DNA of 16,876 nt from NCBI GenBank assembly GCA_964352715.1, contig CAYGSU010000078.1:1-16876 (forward strand), read 5' to 3'. Position 1 is the stretch's first letter. Every line of letters begins with the position of its first letter. This DNA is from JAVKBW01 sp964352715. GTDB lineage: Bacteria > Pseudomonadota > Alphaproteobacteria > UBA8366 > Aestuariispiraceae. Of this stretch, positions 12,966 through 16,876 are shown in pieces. Made by a program: the position numbers and the translations under genes. The notes under the pieces were generated by a model. That model was given only the letters and a program-made list of their open reading frames with translations, had not been told where the DNA came from and made no database searches.

Positions 12966-14752
12966 AAACGCCTGCCTATCTTGATGTCGAACGATCCGTC
13001 TCGGGTCGCCGCTGGGAATTGCGGATAGCGGATGAGCGCGATGCGCTTACCGTTTCGCAACGCCTTGGGCTTCCGGAACTTCTGGGCCGGATCATGGTGT
13101 CGCGCGGGGTCAGCCCCGAAACAGCCGATGCCTATCTGAATCCGTCTCTGAAATCGCATCTGCCCGACCCGGCCCATCTGCTGGACATGGACAAGGCGGT
13201 GGACCGGATAATCGCCGCGATCTCTGCCGGTCAGAAAATTGCCGTTTTCGGTGACTACGATGTCGACGGGGCGACTTCCAGCGCCATCCTGAAACGGTAT
13301 TTCGATGCAATCGGCATCGACCTGACGGTTTATATTCCCGACCGTCTGGCGGAGGGATACGGGCCGAACCTGCAGGCGCTGCGCCGGCTGCAGGATAGCG
13401 GCGTTTCGCTGGTGATCACGGTCGACTGCGGCATCACCTCATTCGACGTTCTGGACAGCGCCGCCGGCGGCGGCCTCGACGTGATCGTGGTCGACCATCA
13501 CAAGGCCGAACCGCGACTGCCGAAAGCGTGGGCGGTGGTCAACCCGAACCGGCTGGACGATACAAGCGAGCACGGCCAGATGGCTGCCGTAGGGGTAACC
13601 TTTCTGGTGCTCGTCGCCCTGAACAAGAAACTGCGGCAATCCGGCTACTTCTCGGAGCGCCGCGAGCCCGATCTGCTTTCCTTGCTGGATCTCGTAGCGC
13701 TGGGAACCGTATGTGATGTCGTGCCGCTGACCGGGGTGAACCGCGTGTTCACCACGCAGGGGCTGAAAGTGATGGCGCAACGGCGCAACACCGGCCTGAC
13801 GGCGCTGGCAGATGTATCCGGCGTGGATGAAACGCCGGCGGCCTATCACGCAGGTTTCGTGCTTGGCCCCCGGGTCAATGCGGGTGGCCGGGTCGGCGAA
13901 GCGCCGCTCGGAACACGCCTGCTATCCAGCAACGACCGGGGGGAGGCGATGGAAATCGCGCGCCGGCTGGACGGCTTCAATACGGAACGCAAGGCAATCG
14001 AGGCGGCCTGCCTGGAACAGGCGATCGACCTGGTGGAGGCGGAGCTGGCTGCGGGAACGGTATCGCCGCATCTGATTTTTGCCGCCATGGAAGGATGGCA
14101 TCCGGGTGTGATCGGAATTGTCGCCGGTCGCCTCAAGGAACGCTACCAGCGCCCGGCCTGCGTCGTTGCGCTGGAAGACGGTGTCGGAAAAGGGTCCGGG
14201 CGTTCCATGGAGGGCGTGGATCTCGGCGCGGCGGTAATTGCAGCGCGCCAGAGCGACCTGCTGATCAACGGCGGCGGTCATGCCATGGCGGCCGGCTTTA
14301 CCCTGGCGGAAGGCAATATACCGGCGTTCAGGACTTATCTGGAGGACCGGATCGACCGGACACTGGGGGGGCGTCCGATTGTTGGCCGGATCATGCTCGA
14401 CGGGGCCGTATCGCTTTCTGCGGCCACGGTCGACTTCATCGAATCGCTCGAACGTCTCGCCCCGTTCGGAGTCGGAAACCCGGAACCCCGCTTCGTTATT
14501 CCCTATGCCCGGATTGCCGATGCAGGGCTTGTCGGAACCGATCACGTTCGATTGCGGATCACCGGCGAAGGCGGTGGATCGCTGAAGGGGATTGCGTTCC
14601 GCGTTGCCGATCAGGACCTTGGCGCGTTCCTGTTGCAGGCCAGGGGCGGCATGCCGGTGCACCTTGCCGGTAAACTGAAGGTCGATAGATGGAATGGGGC
14701 GGAACGGCCTCAGCTCATCGTTGATGACGCGGCAGAAATTGCCGCCCGGTAG
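12944..14752 (+). CDS. recJ: Single-stranded-DNA-specific exonuclease RecJ
   Basis: This 602-residue 5'-3' exonuclease acts in recombination and mismatch or base-excision repair. The DHH phosphoesterase motifs are present: GDYDVDG (103-109), DCG (161-163) and VDHHK (183-187). DHHA1 follows with GWHPGVIGIVAGR near 384-396 and GGHAMAAGFTL (444-454), and the C-terminal part (about 475-600) is the expected OB-fold region. The start is uncertain. The only suitable in-frame initiator before the conserved YLDVERSVSGRRW segment is TTG 12944, which lies inside the end of glpX and lacks a strong ribosome binding site. Later candidates (TTG 13019, ATG 13094) would delete conserved sequence. Translational coupling to glpX is therefore likely. 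It converges on the hook-family gene with 15 bases between stops. Confidence 0.95.
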   Translation: MGRSAELETPAYLDVERSVSGRRWELRIADERDALTVSQRLGLPELLGRIMVSRGVSPETADAYLNPSLKSHLPDPAHLLDMDKAVDRIIAAISAGQKIAVFGDYDVDGATSSAILKRYFDAIGIDLTVYIPDRLAEGYGPNLQALRRLQDSGVSLVITVDCGITSFDVLDSAAGGGLDVIVVDHHKAEPRLPKAWAVVNPNRLDDTSEHGQMAAVGVTFLVLVALNKKLRQSGYFSERREPDLLSLLDLVALGTVCDVVPLTGVNRVFTTQGLKVMAQRRNTGLTALADVSGVDETPAAYHAGFVLGPRVNAGGRVGEAPLGTRLLSSNDRGEAMEIARRLDGFNTERKAIEAACLEQAIDLVEAELAAGTVSPHLIFAAMEGWHPGVIGIVAGRLKERYQRPACVVALEDGVGKGSGRSMEGVDLGAAVIAARQSDLLINGGGHAMAAGFTLAEGNIPAFRTYLEDRIDRTLGGRPIVGRIMLDGAVSLSAATVDFIESLERLAPFGVGNPEPRFVIPYARIADAGLVGTDHVRLRITGEGGGSLKGIAFRVADQDLGAFLLQARGGMPVHLAGKLKVDRWNGAERPQLIVDDAAEIAAR

Positions 14753-14765
14753 GACATGCCTGTCC
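14752..14765. other. Short hairpin between convergent recJ and hook-family gene
   Basis: GGACA (14752-14756) pairs with TGTCC (14761-14765) around TGCC. It fills nearly all of the 15-base gap between the two stop codons. It has no T-tract, so it is at best a weak bidirectional terminator. Confidence 0.35.
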
Positions 14766-14767
14766 GG

Positions 14768-16027
14768 TTACTTGAGGTTGGTTGCAGTTTCCAGAAGTTC
14801 GTCGACGGTTTTCAGCGTACGGGCCGCTGAGTTGTAGGCCTGCTGGGTCATGATCAGCTTGGTGAATTCGGTGGCGATATCCGTCGTCGAATTCTCGAGA
14901 GCAGATGAAATGATGGTGGCGCGATCCGTTTGATCTGCTTCGAAAAGAGTGATTTCCCCTGTTTGCGAACCGATCCGGAAATGTGTGTCGGACGCCTGAA
15001 CAAGGCTTTCGGGATTGATCATGTCGGCGATCGGAATTTTCGCAACCGGCCGCGTCTGACCGTTCGTGAAGGTGCCGAGCACAACGCCGTCGGCCTTGAT
15101 CACGGTGTTGTCCAGATTTCCTTCCAGAAAGCCGTTATTGGAGGCTTCGCGCAGCACGAACTGGTTTGCGAAACTCTGCATGTTGCTGAAATCGATCGTT
15201 ATCGAATTCGACGCTGCCGGGTTTGCGAAAGTGACATTCAGGGCCTGCGTCGTCGGCGAAACGACGTTGCCTGTGGCATCGAATGTCATGGTTACGCTGG
15301 CGGCGGGACTGGTGATTGTCGCGTCGTCACCGGAGAAGTCGATGGTCCATTCGTTGATATTGGCGGTTTTGGTGAACCTGGCATTGACTTCCCTGGCATC
15401 GGAAATGCCGTCAGAAACGCCGGTACCGTCGAAAACATTGAAACCAATATCGAAAAACTGGGTTTCCAGGGTATCAGGCGGCAGGTTTGCGTCGATGGTA
15501 ACGGCGGTTGTGCCTTCAGGCAGGAAGACCTGAGAAAATTCGTCGATCCGAATCGGGCTTGTTCCGCCCAAAGCTGTGCTGGTGGTGAAGGTTCCCGATG
15601 TCGAATCGAACGGGAAGCCCTGCAGGAAATTGCCGGCTGAATCGGTAATAAACGCTTGTTCCTCGCCGCCGATTGTAACCAGCTTCCGCTGGAATTCGCC
15701 GGAATCTGTCAGTAATGTCGTGCCGGTACCGTCGAGCTGGCTGTTGACGACGAAAAATCCACGGCCTGACAGGGCGATGTCGAATTCACCGGCACTGGCG
15801 GTGACGATGCCTTCCTTGTAAATGTCGGTTCGAATTCGGGAATTGGTGCCGCGAAAAGCAGACAGCGTGCTGCCATTGCGGTCGACCAGAAGATCGGAAA
15901 ACAGCGTGGATTCAGCCTTGTGGCCGGGCGTTGTCGCATTCGCAATGTTCGCTGCGATAACGTTCAGCGCTCGAGCTTCGCCTCTGATGGCGGTGATGCT
16001 GGACTGATAAAGATAATTGGCGACCAC
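14768..16027 (-). CDS. Flagellar hook / hook-basal body family protein (FlgE-like)
   Basis: This 419-residue protein has the architecture of FlgE-type axial proteins. The N-terminal rod-family helix contains NVIAANIANATTPGHKAES (22-40), the usual 'A-N-x-A-N-x-x-T-x-G' signature. The hook core motif follows as FDIALSGRGFFVV (82-94). A Thr/Ser/Asn-rich variable surface domain occupies about 150-340. The C-terminal helix ALENSTTDIATEFTKLIMTQQAYNSAARTLKTVDELLET (from about 376) matches the FlgE ending. The length (E. coli FlgE is about 400) favours FlgE over FlgF or FlgG. It starts with GTG 16027, nine bases after GAGGA. No other flagellar gene is nearby, so it may be a second, solitary hook-type gene. 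The exact paralogue is not certain. Confidence 0.85.
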   Translation of the reverse strand: MVANYLYQSSITAIRGEARALNVIAANIANATTPGHKAESTLFSDLLVDRNGSTLSAFRGTNSRIRTDIYKEGIVTASAGEFDIALSGRGFFVVNSQLDGTGTTLLTDSGEFQRKLVTIGGEEQAFITDSAGNFLQGFPFDSTSGTFTTSTALGGTSPIRIDEFSQVFLPEGTTAVTIDANLPPDTLETQFFDIGFNVFDGTGVSDGISDAREVNARFTKTANINEWTIDFSGDDATITSPAASVTMTFDATGNVVSPTTQALNVTFANPAASNSITIDFSNMQSFANQFVLREASNNGFLEGNLDNTVIKADGVVLGTFTNGQTRPVAKIPIADMINPESLVQASDTHFRIGSQTGEITLFEADQTDRATIISSALENSTTDIATEFTKLIMTQQAYNSAARTLKTVDELLETATNLK

Positions 16028-16146
16028 GGTTGTGAGTCCTCATTCCTATCGATACAGCATGAGGTAAGCAAGAATGATGCCAGAAGCGCAGGGTGAAAGT
16101 TGAATCGGAACAGGACGTTATGTTCATAATTCCTGCAATCAGGTGC

Positions 16147-16184
16147 TTGACCTAGTCCGGTCTGCCTTCTATACACCCCCCGCC
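16147..16184 (+). promoter_or_regulatory. Sigma-70 promoter of tRNA-Glu with GC-rich discriminator
   Basis: The -35 box TTGACC (16147-16152) and -10 box TATACA (16170-16175) are separated by exactly 17 bases. A GC-rich discriminator follows (CCCCCCGCC just before the tRNA), as expected for stringently controlled stable-RNA promoters. The tRNA starts at 16185. Confidence 0.8.
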
Positions 16185-16260
16185 GTCCCGTTCGTCTAGA
16201 GGCCTAGGACACCGGCCTTTCACGCCGGTAACACGGGTTCGAACCCCGTACGGGACGCCA
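16185..16260 (+). tRNA. tRNA-Glu (anticodon TTC)
   Basis: The gene is 76 bases long including an encoded CCA (16258-16260). The acceptor stem pairs GTCCCGT (16185-16191) with ACGGGAC (16250-16256), and the discriminator is G. The anticodon stem CCGGC/GCCGG encloses loop CTTTCAC with anticodon TTC at 16219-16221. The T arm contains the standard GGTTCGAACCC. The sequence closely follows bacterial tRNA-Glu(UUC), including the D arm TCGTCTAGAGGCC. It is a single tRNA gene with its own promoter and terminator and supplies Glu-tRNA for translation and tetrapyrrole synthesis. Confidence 0.98.
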
Positions 16261-16286
16261 GCTTTTCATCGTTTTGATGATTGATG

Positions 16287-16320
16287 CAATAAAGCCGCCC
16301 TTTGGGCGGCTTTATTGGTT
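16287..16320 (+). terminator. Strong intrinsic terminator of tRNA-Glu
   Basis: A perfect 14-bp stem (16287-16300 with 16304-16317) closes a three-base TTT loop. The GC-rich upper stem and A/T-rich base (AATAAA/TTTATT) make it work on either strand. Confidence 0.9.
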
Positions 16321-16757
16321 CCGGGCGATCAAAAAAAATTGCGATCTACGTTTTCAGGCAGTTTCAGCAGATTGAGCCAGGGTTACCGGTGCTTGAATCC
16401 CGGTGATCGCGAAATCTAGGAATAACGGGAGAAAAGAGAATACAGGGCTCTTCAGAAGATCGGGTAAAACCGGTCTGGAAACGAACCGGATCATTTTGCA
16501 AAGTCCGACATTCCCGGAAACTCCGCCGGACTGATTTTGAACGGTGTGAGCAATGATAGATTGAGGCGGTGTCCTGAAAGAAACTAAACAGGACAAATGT
16601 CAACAACTGTACACAATTTATTCAAACGCTCTCTGTCTTAATGGCCGAATTGTTGTATAACGGGAATTGGGGGCAGATCGTTGTCTTTTTTTGGACGGCG
16701 CAAGATCAATTCAGGCACGTGCCGGATGCCTGTCCGGTAAAGAGGGAATAGTAGTTC
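16318..16757. other. 440-bp region without a recognisable gene
   Basis: No ORF here looks coding. Two overlapping minus-strand 80-codon frames (16354-16606) lack family resemblance and good start signals. I see a poly-A tract (16331-16338) flanked by GCGATC repeats, and an inverted repeat AGTCCG/CGGACT (16502-16507, 16527-16532) followed by GATTTTG. Near the 3' end, the leader of the next gene holds a perfect 10-base palindrome GGCACGTGCC (16714-16723) and CAGGCA/TGCCTG (16712-16717, 16727-16732). A TATAAC at 16656-16661 is a possible -10 box without a good -35. A small RNA is possible but unproven. Confidence 0.4.
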
Positions 16758-16876
16758 ATGACCATGAAAAACCGTCTTGCTATGTTGGGTGTTGCGCTTG
16801 CTCTGGGGGTGGCCGTTTTCGGAACGACGGCAAAGGCTGCCTTTGTTACGACGCAGGAAGCCGGCATGGATGCGAT
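16758..16876 (+). CDS. Secreted protein of unknown function, N-terminal part only
   Basis: The first 39 codons are in the window. ATG 16758 follows AGAGGGA with ten bases of spacing; ATG 16764 in the same frame is less well placed. The N-terminus is a classical Sec signal peptide: a lysine and arginine, a hydrophobic core (about residues 7-22) and a cleavage site after A-K-A at residue 27. The mature protein begins AFVTTQEAGMDA and then leaves the window. This is too little to name a family; the product is presumably periplasmic, outer-membrane or extracellular. Its leader contains overlapping palindromes at 16712-16737. Confidence 0.75.
   Translation, partial: MTMKNRLAMLGVALALGVAVFGTTAKAAFVTTQEAGMDA

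Noticed and set aside
16354..16606. Two overlapping minus-strand 80-codon frames
   Set aside because: No credible ribosome binding site, no motif, and the two frames overlap each other in a low-information region.
16642..16658. Sigma-54-like promoter TGGCCG-N5-TTGTA
   Set aside because: The -24 part is fair, but the essential GC of the -12 element is missing.
14756..16738. 13-base repeat ATGCCTGTCCGGT at 14756 and 16726
   Set aside because: A 13-base match within about 17 kb of GC-rich sequence is expected by chance, and the two contexts are unrelated.
1..16876. CRISPR, toxin-antitoxin, phage, integrase or transposase content
   Set aside because: I scanned for spaced direct repeats and for products of these families and found none. 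All long genes have a housekeeping, envelope, storage or sensory identity.

Overview
The window is ordinary chromosomal DNA from an alphaproteobacterium. It is GC-rich by eye, and a Rhodospirillales-type bacterium fits best, although the species cannot be told from the sequence. The evidence for the class is the S9 tail, a type-2 ArgC two loci downstream of rpsI, the hom-glpX-recJ run, a class I PHA synthase and a PleC/DivJ-like histidine kinase. I see no transposase, integrase, phage gene, CRISPR array or toxin module.

Layout. (1) 1-44 is the last 13 codons of rpsI, followed by its terminator. (2) 131-3066 holds a YchJ/SEC-C protein, a DUF2189 membrane protein and, on the minus strand, a membrane histidine kinase. 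Together these separate rpsI from argC. (3) 3338-5040 is a plus-strand operon: argC, a gamma-carbonic-anhydrase-fold protein, and a small basic ORF that overlaps it by ATGA and runs through a terminator. (4) 5251-7383 is a Cache/HAMP chemoreceptor with an unusual signalling tip. It converges on phaC (minus), and the two stop codons overlap. (5) 9357-10511 is an OmpA-family lipoprotein divergent from phaC, followed by hom, glpX and recJ on the same strand. A terminator-like hairpin lies between hom and glpX, and recJ appears to start at a TTG inside the end of glpX. (6) 14768-16027 (minus) is a flagellar hook-family gene with no other flagellar gene beside it. (7) 16185-16260 is tRNA-Glu(UUC) with a textbook promoter and a strong terminator. 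(8) 16318-16757 has no gene I can support. The window then ends in the first 39 codons of a secreted protein.

Functionally the window mixes housekeeping (S9, arginine and threonine/methionine biosynthesis, gluconeogenic FBPase, RecJ, tRNA-Glu), carbon storage (PhaC), envelope (OmpA lipoprotein, DUF2189) and sensing or motility (histidine kinase, chemoreceptor, hook protein). The sensory and motility genes are all 'orphans' here: no response regulator, che gene or other flagellar gene is next to them.

I did not find a clearly new multi-gene system. The items most worth a second look are the chemoreceptor's altered tip, the small ORF that passes through a terminator, the bulged palindrome upstream of argC, the nested palindromes in the phaC/OmpA divergent promoter, and the solitary hook-type gene. 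All motif and hairpin calls were made by eye, with no folding or database search.
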